64,000 bases of DNA from Clostridium_AT stratigraminis (GTDB lineage Bacteria > Bacillota > Clostridia > Clostridiales > Clostridiaceae), in contig NZ_JBJHZZ010000015.1 of assembly GCF_045310675.1 (NCBI RefSeq), forward strand, positions 1 to 64,000. The letters are read 5' to 3'. Shown here in pieces: positions 33,174-42,480 of the stretch (position 1 is the first letter of the stretch; every line of letters starts with the position of its first letter). The notes beneath the pieces were generated by a model. That model ran no database searches and was not told where the DNA came from. It saw only the letters and a list, made by a program, of their open reading frames with translations. The translations under genes were made by a program, and so were the position numbers.

Positions 33174-34451
33174 TTAAACAGTTACAATGTCCTGTTCATG
33201 AAGATGTTTTGTTCTCTTCTTTCGCTCTAAGCCTTCTGGTTCAAGTGCCATTTGCTGATTATTTAATAGTCCTGCAACTCCTACCTTAGTAACCTTAGTT
33301 TCTCCTCTGCATACCTCACAGTTGCAGCCTGGAGTATAATCTGAAGGCTCTTCATAGGTAGTAATAACTCCTTCAAAGTTTCTTAAAATAACCTTATCAT
33401 AGCCTTGAGAAATTATATAATTTGGCATTACAGGAATCTTTCCTCCACCACCAGGTGCATCTACTACAAAGGTTGGAATGCAGAAGCCTGAGGTATGTCC
33501 TCTTAAGCCTTCGATGATTTCTATTCCCTTAGCTACTGGTGTTCTAAAGTGAGTTAAGCCTAAGGATAAATCGCATTGATAGATATAATATGGTCTAACT
33601 CTTATTTTAACTAGCTCATTTACTAGTTTTTTCATAACATGCATGCAGTCATTAACTCCTCGTAAAAGTACAGATTGATTTCCAAGAGGAATACCTGCAT
33701 TAGATAAAAGCTCGCAAGCTCTCTTAGCATCTTCTGTTATTTCATTTGGATGGTTAAAGTGTGTATTTAGCCAAATTGGATGATATTTCTTAAGCATGTT
33801 AACTAAGTCTTCAGTTATTCTTTGAGGCATAACTACTGGAGTTCTTGAACCAAGTCGTACTATTTCCACATGAGGTATTGCTCTTAATTTTGAAATAATA
33901 TATTCAAGCTTTTCATCTGAAAGTAGTAATGGGTCTCCTCCTGATATTAATACATCTCTAATAACTGGAGTTTTTGCAATATAATCAATGGCATTATCAA
34001 CTTGTGTCATTGGAAGTGAACTATCATGATGGCCTGCAAATCTTCTTCTAGTACAGTGTCTGCAGTACATGGAGCACTGATCTGTAACTAAGAGTAATGC
34101 TCTATCTGGATATCTATGAGTAAGTCCAGGTACTGGTGAATCTGCGTCTTCATGAAGTGGGTCAACCAAATCAGCCTCTGATCTATAGGTTTCAAATGCT
34201 GTAGGTATTGCTTGTTTTCTTATTGGGTCATTTGGATCATTTACATCAATAAGTGATAAATAGTAAGGTGTTATGGCCATTCTAAAGCTTTCTAGACATT
34301 TCTTAATACCTTCTTCCTCTTCTACTGTTAAAGGAAGATATTTTTTAAGGTCTTCAAGAGTTTCAATTCTATTTCTAACCTGCCATTTCCAGTCATTCCA
34401 CTGCTCGTCAGAAGCTTCTTTAAAGAGTTCGAACCTTCTATTCACTTTCAT
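33174..34451 (-). CDS. kamA: L-lysine 2,3-aminomutase
   Basis: The 425-aa radical-SAM enzyme. C126, C130 and C133 (CSMYCRHC) bind the 4Fe-4S cluster and SAM. A Gly-rich segment (VDAPGGGGKIPVMPNY) contains the PLP-binding lysine region, and CNCEVC near the C-terminus matches the zinc-binding cysteines. It converts L-lysine to L-beta-lysine, the first step of the pathway. Length equals the clostridial enzyme within a few residues. GGGGGAAATAAA precedes the ATG. Confidence 0.97.
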   Translation of the reverse strand: MKVNRRFELFKEASDEQWNDWKWQVRNRIETLEDLKKYLPLTVEEEEGIKKCLESFRMAITPYYLSLIDVNDPNDPIRKQAIPTAFETYRSEADLVDPLHEDADSPVPGLTHRYPDRALLLVTDQCSMYCRHCTRRRFAGHHDSSLPMTQVDNAIDYIAKTPVIRDVLISGGDPLLLSDEKLEYIISKLRAIPHVEIVRLGSRTPVVMPQRITEDLVNMLKKYHPIWLNTHFNHPNEITEDAKRACELLSNAGIPLGNQSVLLRGVNDCMHVMKKLVNELVKIRVRPYYIYQCDLSLGLTHFRTPVAKGIEIIEGLRGHTSGFCIPTFVVDAPGGGGKIPVMPNYIISQGYDKVILRNFEGVITTYEEPSDYTPGCNCEVCRGETKVTKVGVAGLLNNQQMALEPEGLERKKRTKHLHEQDIVTV

Positions 34452-34477
34452 TTTATTTCCCCCATACCCCTTATTTA

Positions 34478-35512
34478 TTAAATATATAACTTTTCAAATA
34501 TTTTTCTTAAGGTTTCACTTTCTCTAAGTTCTGCTAATGTAATTTCTGCATGATCCTTTGTATAGCCGTTTCCAATTATCATATTGACATCCTTGCCTAC
34601 TCCTTCAGCTCCAAGTGCTGCCTTTGTAAAGCTAGTTGCCATAGAGAAGAAGTAAACTGTTCCATCATCCTTTACTGGAAGAATGCAGGACATTTCAGTG
34701 TTTGGTATATTTACGCAGCTTATTGAGATATCAACTTCTTTTCCCTTATTAGCTTCAAGTGTCTTATTTAATACATCAACTGGTTTTTGAGCATCTCCAA
34801 TTATAACCTCATGACAAAGTCCCCACTCCATTAAGTCTTTAGCCTGTGATTCTTTTCTAACTAAGCCTATAACTTTTCCTGTAGGTCCAACTCTCTTCAT
34901 CGCTTCGTAGCAGCAAAGCATACCTGATTTTCCATGTGCACCTAGCACTAAAACACTTTGCCCTGGTCTAACTAATTTTGCTGCCTGTGCTGGTGCTCCT
35001 GCTACGTCTAGTGCAGCTAGTGCAAGGTTTTCAGTCATATCATTTGGAAGCTTTGCATAAATTCCACTTTCAAATAATATAGCCTTAGCTTTAACTTCAA
35101 CTCTGTCAATATCCTGCTTAATATCAATGATTTCTTCTATTTTTAATGGAGTTAAGGATAAGGAAACTAAGGAAGCTATTTTATCTCCAACCTTTAAGTC
35201 TCTGTCCTTTAAATCTTCTCCTATTTGAGCTATTGTTCCTATAAGCATTCCACCTGAACCTGTTACAGGATTTTGCATCTTTCCTCTTTGACCTACTATC
35301 TCTAGTATCTTAGCTTTGATTTTTTCTGAATCTCCATTAGCTTCCTGTTCTAATTGAGTAAAGCTAGCTGAATCGATATTAAGAGCTTGAACATCTATAA
35401 GCATTTCATTGCTGTAGATTTCCATATCGTTGTTAATCCTTAGTGCTGCTTGTGGCAATACTCCTTGTGGCTCCATAACTCTGTGTGTTCCAAATTTACA
35501 TCCCTTTTTCAT
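34478..35512 (-). CDS. kdd: L-erythro-3,5-diaminohexanoate dehydrogenase
   Basis: The 344-aa NAD(P)-dependent enzyme. It has a Rossmann motif VLVLGAHGKSGMLCCYEAMK near residue 190 and the typical N-terminus KKGCKFGTHRVMEPQGVLPQ. It deaminates 3,5-diaminohexanoate to 5-amino-3-oxohexanoate. It sits between kamA and the CoA-transferase genes, the usual order. Confidence 0.95.
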   Translation of the reverse strand: MKKGCKFGTHRVMEPQGVLPQAALRINNDMEIYSNEMLIDVQALNIDSASFTQLEQEANGDSEKIKAKILEIVGQRGKMQNPVTGSGGMLIGTIAQIGEDLKDRDLKVGDKIASLVSLSLTPLKIEEIIDIKQDIDRVEVKAKAILFESGIYAKLPNDMTENLALAALDVAGAPAQAAKLVRPGQSVLVLGAHGKSGMLCCYEAMKRVGPTGKVIGLVRKESQAKDLMEWGLCHEVIIGDAQKPVDVLNKTLEANKGKEVDISISCVNIPNTEMSCILPVKDDGTVYFFSMATSFTKAALGAEGVGKDVNMIIGNGYTKDHAEITLAELRESETLRKIFEKLYI

Positions 35513-35648
35513 GAATAAAAACCCCCGTTAATTTAAAATTTTTAATTTTTTATTTGATATTTATTTATTAATGTTATTTATAAATCATGTTTCTTAAGCC
35601 TTCATTCCTCATTTAGAAAAGATCATAAATGTGAATTCAGTAAAGCAG

Positions 35649-36320
35649 CTAAACATTCATAATTTTTACTTCCTCAGGAATAATTAATGCTGCTTCCGTA
35701 AGTGATTTAACTTCATCTATAGTTGTATCTTTATGAATTTCTCTTAGGACTAGACCTTCCTTTGTTACTTCAATAACACATAATTCAGTAACAATTAAGT
35801 CCACCTCAGCCTTTGCTGTAAGAGGAAGTCTGCATTTTTTAAGTATTTTGGGTTCCCCTTTTCCTGTGTGCTGCATAGCAACTATTACTCTTTTAGCTCC
35901 TGTAACTAAATCCATGGCACCACCCATGCCTGGAACCATCTTCCCCGGAATTATCCAGTTAGCAAGGTTACCTTCCTCATCCACTTCTAATGCTCCAAGA
36001 ACAGTAGCATCTACATGACCTCCCCTTATAAGCGCAAAGGAGGTTGCACTGTCAAAGAATGCACCATGAGGAAGAATTGTTACATATTGTCCTCCTGCAT
36101 TTGTAATATCCATATCTTCATCACCAACTGCAGCGGCAGGTCCCATTCCTACCATGCCGTTTTCTGATTGAAAAGTGATATGCATGCCTTCTGGAATATA
36201 ATTTGCAACTAGAGTTGGAAGGCCAATTCCTAGGTTAACAAGCTGTCCATCCTTAAGCTCCTGTGCAACCCTTTTTGCAATTACTTCCTTCGCCATTTTA
36301 CTATCTACCAAATTGTTCAC
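35649..36320 (-). CDS. atoA: butyrate/acetoacetate CoA-transferase, beta subunit
   Basis: The 223-aa subunit has the catalytic glutamate in TFQSENGMVGMG and the glycine-rich GGAMDLVTGAKRVIVAMQHT block. With AtoD it moves CoA between acetoacetate and butyrate, linking lysine cleavage to butyrate production. The frame opens at GTG 36320, but AGGAGG directly touches that codon. The TTG at 36311 has better spacing and may be the true start. Confidence 0.93.
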   Translation of the reverse strand: MNNLVDSKMAKEVIAKRVAQELKDGQLVNLGIGLPTLVANYIPEGMHITFQSENGMVGMGPAAAVGDEDMDITNAGGQYVTILPHGAFFDSATSFALIRGGHVDATVLGALEVDEEGNLANWIIPGKMVPGMGGAMDLVTGAKRVIVAMQHTGKGEPKILKKCRLPLTAKAEVDLIVTELCVIEVTKEGLVLREIHKDTTIDEVKSLTEAALIIPEEVKIMNV

Positions 36321-36339
36321 CTCCTATTTTTTAAATCCT

Positions 36340-36425
36340 AAGGGACGGTCCCTAATGATTCTATGCAAATCTTAAGGGGCGATTCCCTGTGAAATCATAA
36401 GGAACCGTCCCTAGTGATTCCTTCA
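36340..36425. repeat. clostridial REP-like palindromic repeats
   Basis: AAGGGACGGTCCCTAATGAT, a decayed AAGGGGCGATTCCCT and AAGGAACCGTCCCTAGTGAT are three short units of the GGGACGGTTCC type scattered through clostridial genomes. They lie between atoD and atoA and can form hairpins. The rest of the gap to 36541 is AT-rich and empty. Confidence 0.6.
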
Positions 36426-36541
36426 AGGGTAAATTTAAACCTAGTTATTTAAATATGTAAATATTCAAATATATAAATAGATAAAAATATAAATATTTAA
36501 ATATTTACTGCATTTATGCGGGTTCATGGTAAATTCTAAAA

Positions 36542-37192
36542 CTAAATTCCTTCTATAATGTAGTCTATAAGCACCCCTGGAGTTATAACATAATCGGGAT
36601 TAAGTTCCCCCACCTTTACTAACTTTTCTGTTTCAACTACTACCTTGTCTGCTGCCATGGCTATTAATGGATTGAAGTTTCTAGTTGTTCCCTTGTAGAA
36701 GGTATTACCAAATTCATCAACTATAGTTCCTCTGATAATTGAAAGATCAGCTCTTAATGGAAGCTCGATTAAATATTCTTTTCCTTCAATAGTTACCTTT
36801 TGCTTGCCTTCCTCAACAATTGTTCCAATACCTGTAGGCGTTAATACTCCACCTAAGCCTGATCCGCCTGCCCTGATTCTTTCAATTAAGGTTCCTTGTG
36901 GTACAAGCTCCACTTCCATAAGACCTTCATTCATAAGTCTTCCTGTTTCAGAATTTGTACCAATATGGGAAGCAATTACTTTTTTAACCTGTCTATTTAC
37001 AACAAGCCTTCCAATACCCTTATCTACAAAGCTAGTGTCATTTGCAATTATAATAAGGTCTTTAATATTTGCTTCAATAAGCTTATCAATTATTTTATGG
37101 GGAGTACCACAGCCTAAAAAGCCTCCTATCATAACTGTCATTCCATCTTTAAAAAGAGGTATTAAATCTTCTGGTTTTACTAACTTATTCAT
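36542..37192 (-). CDS. atoD: butyrate/acetoacetate CoA-transferase, alpha subunit
   Basis: The 216-aa subunit with the family start MVKPEDLIPLFKDGMTVMIGG-like (here KLVKPEDLIPLFKDGMTVMI) and the GGSGLGGVLTPTGIGT loop. It overlaps the kce stop codon by one base (TAATG), indicating translational coupling. Partner of AtoA; normally the two are adjacent, here separated by 220 bp with REP-like repeats. Confidence 0.93.
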   Translation of the reverse strand: MNKLVKPEDLIPLFKDGMTVMIGGFLGCGTPHKIIDKLIEANIKDLIIIANDTSFVDKGIGRLVVNRQVKKVIASHIGTNSETGRLMNEGLMEVELVPQGTLIERIRAGGSGLGGVLTPTGIGTIVEEGKQKVTIEGKEYLIELPLRADLSIIRGTIVDEFGNTFYKGTTRNFNPLIAMAADKVVVETEKLVKVGELNPDYVITPGVLIDYIIEGI

Positions 37193-38016
37193 TACTTCAT
37201 CCCCAATCCCAAAATCTCTCTTGCCTCTTTTGGAGTGGCTACTTCTCTTCCAAGTTCCTTTGCTAGTCTTACTACCTTTTCAACTAATTCCCCATTAGAT
37301 TTAGCAGGCATTCCTTTGGAAATGTAAACGTTGTCCTCAAATCCAACTCTAACATGGCCCCCAGAAATTATTGAAAGTGCAGCCATGGGAAACTCATTTC
37401 TTCCTATTCCTGATACAGTAAAGGTGCTTCCTTCTGGGATACTTCCCATCATAAAAGTAAAATCTCTTGGAGATGCACTTATGCCCCCATTGACTCCTAA
37501 AACAAAATTGAAATGCATTGGAGCTTTAATAAATCCTTTTTTATTAAGCCTTATGGCCATATCAATCATGCCTTTATCAAATACCTCAACTTCCGGCTTA
37601 ATGCCAAGTGATATCATCCTTTCCCCAAAGGCTTTAATCATGTTTTCAGTATTTACAAATATGTCATCTCCCCCAAAATTACAGGTACCGCAATCTAAGG
37701 TAGCCATCTCTGGCAGTAAGTCCACTGGCTGAAGTCTTTCTTCAATACTCATTCCAACTGCACCGCCGGTTGAAGGCTGTATAATAACATCTGGACATCT
37801 TCTCTTTATTTCTTCGATACAAAGTCTAAATCTTTCCCTATCTTGAGTTGGTGTGCCGTCATCATTCCTTACATGAAGGTGGATAATGCTAGCTCCTGCC
37901 TTATAGGCTGCCTCTGCTTCTCTTCCTATTTCCTCTACTGTATAAGGTACACTTGGATTGTGTTCCTTAGTAACCTCAGCCCCGCATATAGCTGCCGTAA
38001 TAATCAACTTTTCCAT
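37192..38016 (-). CDS. kce: 3-keto-5-aminohexanoate cleavage enzyme
   Basis: The 274-aa BKACE (DUF849) enzyme. It has the metal-binding AGASIIHLHVR motif, GGAVGMSIEERLQPV, and GGHVRVGFEDNVY. It condenses 5-amino-3-oxohexanoate with acetyl-CoA to give 3-aminobutyryl-CoA and acetoacetate. GGGGGAG precedes the ATG, 29 bp after kal. Confidence 0.95.
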   Translation of the reverse strand: MEKLIITAAICGAEVTKEHNPSVPYTVEEIGREAEAAYKAGASIIHLHVRNDDGTPTQDRERFRLCIEEIKRRCPDVIIQPSTGGAVGMSIEERLQPVDLLPEMATLDCGTCNFGGDDIFVNTENMIKAFGERMISLGIKPEVEVFDKGMIDMAIRLNKKGFIKAPMHFNFVLGVNGGISASPRDFTFMMGSIPEGSTFTVSGIGRNEFPMAALSIISGGHVRVGFEDNVYISKGMPAKSNGELVEKVVRLAKELGREVATPKEAREILGLGMK

Positions 38017-38045
38017 AAAACTCCCCCATTTAAATGTTAATACTT

Positions 38046-38438
38046 TTAATCTCTAACTAATTTTCTCTGTTTGTTTTTCGGAACAACACAGGTTCCGCTT
38101 GCTCTGCAGACTATAATAGGCTCCTCCAATATTTCAGCAGCAGAGTCGTTAATATGCGGCAATGGTACTATAACTTTTCTAGCTTCAAATATCATCTTTC
38201 TGGAAGTATTTCCGCACTCAACAATTTCTCCTACTGCTTCAATATAGTCTCCTGCATAAACTGGTGCCAAAAACTCTACGCTGTCATAAGCTCTAAATAA
38301 GCCTTCATCCCCGTCATTCCTTATTAATAGCTCTGTGGCAACATCTCCAAATAGATTAAGCATTCTTGCTCCATCAACAAGATTGCCGCCATAATGAGCA
38401 TCATGGGTGCTCATTCTCATTCTAATTAAAGCCTTCAT
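38046..38438 (-). CDS. kal: 3-aminobutyryl-CoA ammonia-lyase
   Basis: The 130-aa hotdog-fold enzyme. It shows HDAHYGGNLVDGARMLNLFG and the GDYIEAVGEI strand typical of the family. It removes ammonia from 3-aminobutyryl-CoA to yield crotonyl-CoA. First gene of the operon, directly behind the riboswitch and terminator. Strong binding site TTGGAGGG. Confidence 0.95.
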   Translation of the reverse strand: MKALIRMRMSTHDAHYGGNLVDGARMLNLFGDVATELLIRNDGDEGLFRAYDSVEFLAPVYAGDYIEAVGEIVECGNTSRKMIFEARKVIVPLPHINDSAAEILEEPIIVCRASGTCVVPKNKQRKLVRD

Positions 38439-38482
38439 AACTAACCCTCCAACCTGTTTGTAAAATATTGTTAATTTTTAAA

Positions 38483-38513
38483 CATAAAAAAGCACTGAAG
38501 ATTTTCAGTGCTT
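38483..38513 (-). terminator. intrinsic terminator in the kal leader
   Basis: On the minus strand AAGCACTGAA loop TTCAGTGCTT is followed by six T. It stands between the riboswitch and kal, so it is the expression platform. Upstream GAAGATTGATTTTCA could pair with TGAAAATCTTC of the terminator arm as an antiterminator. Confidence 0.85.
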
Positions 38514-38573
38514 GCTTTTAAAACCTAAGGCCTTTAAATAGTGCCATCTATGCAATGAAAATCAATCTTCCAT

Positions 38574-38724
38574 CACGTAAATAGCGCTCCATGAAATTAT
38601 TCACGGCAAGGATAAAAGCGTACCTATTATCCCCAAGGGTAAGCTAAAGAACTAAAATACCCTTTCGGCAGGTAAATCCTTCATCTTTAGTTTTGAAGGT
38701 TCTTCTTCTTAACACCTAAAGATT
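38574..38724 (-). ncRNA. probable lysine riboswitch (L-box)
   Basis: Read on the minus strand, blocks fit the LYS element in order: AGGTGTTAAGAAG (5' P1 side), GATGAAGGATTTACC, TGCCGAAAGGGT (the GCCGAAG-type core), CTTGGGGATA, TTGCCGTGAA, and GGAGCGCTATTT at the 3' side of P1. A terminator follows 60 nt later. The downstream operon degrades lysine, which fits the ligand. The 5' part of P1 is less typical, so a covariance-model score would settle it. Confidence 0.75.
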
Positions 38725-38777
38725 AAACGTTTACTTGCTCCTCTATTTATGTACCTAATTATTCAATTGTTAATTTT

Positions 38778-38806
38778 ATTATATTCCTGCGAAATTTTAC
38801 TGTCAA
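38778..38806 (-). promoter_or_regulatory. consensus sigma-A promoter of the lysine operon
   Basis: TTGACA (38806-38801) and TATAAT (38783-38778) separated by exactly 17 bp on the minus strand. Transcription would start about 50 nt before the riboswitch. Confidence 0.85.
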
Positions 38807-38809
38807 TAT

Positions 38810-39250
38810 TATTTATTGAAAATTTTAATATTTCACTAAAAAGGGAATATTCTATTTAATGAATAATTTTATTTATATAATCTAGTAAGATGAATAATTA
38901 TTATTTGTGAAAATATTCTCTTGGTCTTAATGTGTAGTATAGTGACGTCTCTTCTACCATAATATTACATAAAGAACCTCCTCATACTACATTAAATTTT
39001 TTAAAAAAAGTACTTCCCTTGGTAAAAATAATTTTATATAATATATTTATATATTTCTGAAAATTCATTTAATTGACAACAAGTTTTTAAAATCCTTTAT
39101 TGCTTTACTACAAGAAATATTCTATTTACTCTATATATCTATATCTTTTGAGCTTTTATAACATTGTTTTATTCATAGTTTTCTTTAATTATTAATATAA
39201 TTAAATATAATATAATAATTAAAATCTACTAAAGATAGTATCCTTTAGCC
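38810..39250. other. AT-rich divergent intergenic region
   Basis: About 440 bp between the two promoters with no credible frame. Several A/T runs; no clear operator. Nothing else seen. Confidence 0.5.
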
Positions 39251-39255
39251 AGCAT

Positions 39256-39284
39256 ATAGACTATTTTTATTTTCATTGTATAAT
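39256..39284 (+). promoter_or_regulatory. promoter of the amino-acid permease
   Basis: A perfect -10 TATAAT at 39279-39284 with a poor -35 (ATAGAC or TAGACT) 16-17 bp upstream. About 70 bp before the permease start. Confidence 0.55.
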
Positions 39285-39353
39285 AAGCACATAATTATTA
39301 TGGGGAATTATGTTATGTGTTGTTATAAAACAAAATATTAAGGAGGACAAGCT

Positions 39354-40733
39354 ATGGATCTTTTTAGAAAGAAAACCGCGGACATGATGGAGGATGAGGG
39401 GGAACATTCGGGACTTAAGAAAAAATTAAGGGCTATTGACCTAGCTGCTTTAGGTATTGGTTCAGTTGTTGGTACAGGAATCTTTGTTGCTACAGGTTCC
39501 GCTGCTCAAGCTGCAGGTCCAGCTGTAATTATTTCATTTATTCTTGCTGCACTTGTAAGTGGTTTTTGTGCACTAACCTACTCAGAGCTTGCTACTATGT
39601 TTCCTGTTGCAGGTAGTACTTATTCTTATTCTTATGTTGCTTTTGGGGAATTTATTGCATGGGTTATCGGTTGGGATTTAATGCTTGAATATGTTGTTTC
39701 GGCTAGTACTGTTGCTTCAGGTTGGTCAAGCACCCTTGTTGCACTACTAGCAAATTATGGAGTTACATTACCTACTTCAATAACAACTTCTACATTAAAT
39801 GGTGGTATTGCAGACATTCCTGCAATTCTTATTACTTTATTGGTAACTTGGATACTTTATATTGGTATTAAAGAAAGTGCCAATGTTAACAATATTATAG
39901 TAGGGGTTAAAATAATAGTAATTTTACTATTTATATTCCTTGGTTCAACACATATTAACCTTACAAACTTCCACCCATTTGCACCATTTGGCTGGAGAGG
40001 TATTATGCAAGGTGCTGCACTTATATTCTTCTCTTATATCGGCTTTGATGCAGTTTCAACAGCTGCAGAGGAAACCGTAAATCCAAAGAGGGACGTTCCA
40101 TTAGGACTTGTTATATGCTTAGGTGTTGTTATAGTCCTTTATGTAGCTATAGCATTTGTTCTTTGTGGTATAGTTCCTTTCAAGAGTATAGATATTACAG
40201 ATGCTCTTCCAGCTGCCCTTAGAAGCATAGGTATTAATTGGGGCGGTGCCTTAGTTGCTACAGGTGCTATTATAGGTATGATTTCTACATTACTAGTTAC
40301 ACTTTACGGACAAATTAGAATATTTATGGTTATGTCAAGAGATGGACTTCTTCCGCCAGTTTTTGCTAAACTGCATACTAACCATAAAACTCCACATATT
40401 TGTACTTGGATTACCGGTATAATATGTGCAGTATTAGCTGGATTATTCCCATTAAACGTATTAATAGAATTATGTAATATTGGTACACTTTTCGCATTCA
40501 TACTAGTTTCAGTTGGCGTTATAATATTAAGAAAGACTATGCCAAATATTGAAAGAAAGTTCAGATGTCCTTGGGTACCTGTTACACCTATTATTACTGT
40601 GCTTCTTTGTCTATACTTTATAGTAAGCTTACCTCCAGTTACCTGGTTAAGATTTATAATCTGGCTAGCTGGCGGCTCACTTCTATACTTTGTTTATGGC
40701 TTCAAGCATAGTTCTTTAAATGATGTAAAATAG
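39354..40733 (+). CDS. APC-family amino-acid permease, probably for lysine
   Basis: The 459-aa protein has twelve predicted membrane spans and the APC signature in the first helix (LAALGIGSVVGTGIFVATGS). It resembles cationic or general amino-acid permeases (YfnA/CAT type: LTYSELATMFPVAGSTYSYS). Divergent from the lysine operon, so it likely imports lysine for fermentation; substrate is inferred from context. AAGGAGG precedes the ATG. Confidence 0.85.
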   Translation: MDLFRKKTADMMEDEGEHSGLKKKLRAIDLAALGIGSVVGTGIFVATGSAAQAAGPAVIISFILAALVSGFCALTYSELATMFPVAGSTYSYSYVAFGEFIAWVIGWDLMLEYVVSASTVASGWSSTLVALLANYGVTLPTSITTSTLNGGIADIPAILITLLVTWILYIGIKESANVNNIIVGVKIIVILLFIFLGSTHINLTNFHPFAPFGWRGIMQGAALIFFSYIGFDAVSTAAEETVNPKRDVPLGLVICLGVVIVLYVAIAFVLCGIVPFKSIDITDALPAALRSIGINWGGALVATGAIIGMISTLLVTLYGQIRIFMVMSRDGLLPPVFAKLHTNHKTPHICTWITGIICAVLAGLFPLNVLIELCNIGTLFAFILVSVGVIILRKTMPNIERKFRCPWVPVTPIITVLLCLYFIVSLPPVTWLRFIIWLAGGSLLYFVYGFKHSSLNDVK

Positions 40734-40740
40734 CAAATAA

Positions 40741-40773
40741 AAAAAATCAGCATTCTAAAATGCTGATTTTTTT
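40741..40773 (+). terminator. terminator after the permease
   Basis: AAAAAATCAGCATT loop AATGCTGATTTTTT, seven bases after the permease stop. Confidence 0.85.
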
Positions 40774-40845
40774 ATTTGAAAATATAAGTATCCGTGACTT
40801 TTTAGCGTAGTGATATATGAACACATACTTTATAATAGCAGCTAG

Positions 40846-41124
40846 CTATTTTTTACCTTTATAGATAAATGCCTTATAGCCCACATATAAAGCTATTGGA
40901 GGTAGGATAAACATCCACCAAGGCAATCTGTTATGAGCCCATATAGCACTTTTACTAGTGATAATATTAGCTATACTTACTGATACAAAGCCTATCAATA
41001 ACCCAAATACTAAAAATCTAGATTTTAAAATCTGTTTAATCACCCTTAACACCCACTTTATAAATGTAATCATATTATAACTTGTCCGTATAATCTTTAT
41101 ATTAATTGTATATTTAATTTGCAA
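40846..41124 (-). CDS. small membrane protein (92 aa or 75 aa)
   Basis: Two hydrophobic segments (FLVFGLLIGFVSVSIANII and WWMFILPPIALYVGYKAFI) linked by a short loop, with a basic C-terminus. ATG at 41124 and at 41073 (MITFIKWVLR) are both possible; neither has a strong binding site. Family unknown. Confidence 0.5.
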   Translation of the reverse strand: MQIKYTINIKIIRTSYNMITFIKWVLRVIKQILKSRFLVFGLLIGFVSVSIANIITSKSAIWAHNRLPWWMFILPPIALYVGYKAFIYKGKK

Positions 41125-41167
41125 CTATTTCAACACTTATTTGAATATTGCAAATATTCTTTAATGC

Positions 41168-41196
41168 TTGACACCTTATCTTTATATTACTAATAT
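41168..41196 (+). promoter_or_regulatory. promoter of the HD-domain gene
   Basis: TTGACA at 41168-41173 and TAATAT at 41191-41196 with a 17-bp spacer. Confidence 0.7.
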
Positions 41197-41236
41197 GTAA
41201 ATAATATAATTAATATTACGAAAGAAGGTATTTTTT

Positions 41237-41806
41237 ATGAAAACTAGAGAAGAAGCATATACTCTTCTAAAAGAATTTAATAAAAGTGACAGTCTAATAA
41301 AGCATGCCCTTTCAGTGGAAGCTGTTATGGGGCATTTTGCTGGGCTTCTAGGTGAATCTGATGTTAACAAGTGGAAAATCGTAGGTCTTCTCCATGATAT
41401 AGATTATGAAATGTATCCAGAAGAACACTGTGTTAAGGCTGGAGAACTCTTAAGAGAAAGACACTGGCCGGAGGATTATATTCATGCTATTCAAAGCCAT
41501 GGCTATGGAATTTGCATTGACACAGAACCTATAGAGAAAATGGAAATGGTTTTATACACCATAGATGAGCTTACAGGATTAATAACAGCCACTGCACTTA
41601 TGCGTCCAAGCAAAAGCATTTTAGATATGGAGCTTAAATCTGTTAAGAAGAAGTGGAAGCAGAAGAGTTTTGCTGCTGGTGTAAATAGAGAGCTTATAGA
41701 AGAAGGGGCTAAGAAGCTTCAAATGAACCTTGACTATATAATGGAGGAAACCATTAAGGCAATGCAAGGTGTTGCAGAAGAAATTGGTCTAAAAGGAACA
41801 GTATAA
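41237..41806 (+). CDS. HD-domain phosphohydrolase-like protein
   Basis: The 189-aa protein has the HD motif in LKHALSVEAVMG ... LLHDIDYEMYP, with a later HAIQSHGYG providing another metal ligand. This is the HDIG-type family of small metal-dependent phosphohydrolases often annotated as hydrolases. The substrate is not known. GAAGG precedes the ATG. A kinase-like gene follows 63 bp downstream, possibly co-transcribed. Confidence 0.75.
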   Translation: MKTREEAYTLLKEFNKSDSLIKHALSVEAVMGHFAGLLGESDVNKWKIVGLLHDIDYEMYPEEHCVKAGELLRERHWPEDYIHAIQSHGYGICIDTEPIEKMEMVLYTIDELTGLITATALMRPSKSILDMELKSVKKKWKQKSFAAGVNRELIEEGAKKLQMNLDYIMEETIKAMQGVAEEIGLKGTV

Positions 41807-41869
41807 CTTAGTGGAACAATTCACTATATCCATTCATATATTATATAAAGCAATATTTTTGGTGTAGGA

Positions 41870-42457
41870 ATGGGAAAAAACAGCAAATTTAATTATAAAT
41901 ATTCAGATATAAACCTTTTTGATTGCAAATTTCTTGGAAGGGGTCATAATGGAGCTGTTTACTTGCTTCCTGATAATAAGGTTATTAAAGTATGCTTCGT
42001 TATGAAGGACTTTTTAAGTGAGACCTCCATTTTAAAAAAGGTAAATGGAAATAAATATTTCCCTCGTTTGTATGAGGTAGGCGGCAACTACATGATTAGA
42101 GATTTTGTTGATGGAATACCTCTAAAAAATTACATAAAGAAAAATGGCCTAAATGAAAAACTTACACGTGATATAATAGAAATGCTTAAGGAATTTGAAA
42201 GACTTAGATTCACTAAGATTGATGTAAGATGTAAGGACGTTTTTATTACACCTGATAACAAACCTATTATGATAGATCCTCAAAAATTTTATACTAAAGA
42301 ACGAAATTTCCCAAGGCACCTTTCAAAGGGACTTTTTAAGTTAGGTGTCTTAGACCTATTTATGGAAGTTTTAAAAAAAGATGAGCCTAGACTTTATAAA
42401 AAATGGGCACATAAAATTATGCATTACCTTACCACTTTAGATAATTTCAGGGGCTGA
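41870..42457 (+). CDS. protein-kinase-like fold protein (195 aa)
   Basis: The N-terminus looks like a kinase glycine loop and ATP lysine (LGRGHNGAVYLLPDNKVIKV). The middle reads MIRDFVDGIPLKNYI and then IDVRCKDVFITPDNKPIMID, in the place of the catalytic and metal-binding loops, but with VRCKD for HRD and IDPQ for DFG. It is short and atypical, closest to RIO/Kdo-type kinases, and could be inactive. Confidence 0.65.
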   Translation: MGKNSKFNYKYSDINLFDCKFLGRGHNGAVYLLPDNKVIKVCFVMKDFLSETSILKKVNGNKYFPRLYEVGGNYMIRDFVDGIPLKNYIKKNGLNEKLTRDIIEMLKEFERLRFTKIDVRCKDVFITPDNKPIMIDPQKFYTKERNFPRHLSKGLFKLGVLDLFMEVLKKDEPRLYKKWAHKIMHYLTTLDNFRG

Positions 42458-42470
42458 AACAACAGCCCCT
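42450..42470 (+). terminator. hairpin overlapping the kinase-like stop
   Basis: AGGGGCTG and CAGCCCCT flank a 5-nt loop, then AAAGTTTTG. It separates the + gene from the converging gene at 42481. Confidence 0.6.
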
Positions 42471-42480
42471 AAAGTTTTGC

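Noticed and set aside
38574..38724. Kal leader as a T-box or cobalamin riboswitch
   Set aside because: There is no T-box AGGGTGG bulge or specifier stem, and no B12 box. The ordered LYS-type blocks ending in GGAGCGCTAT fit lysine better; cobalamin was considered because the operon needs B12.
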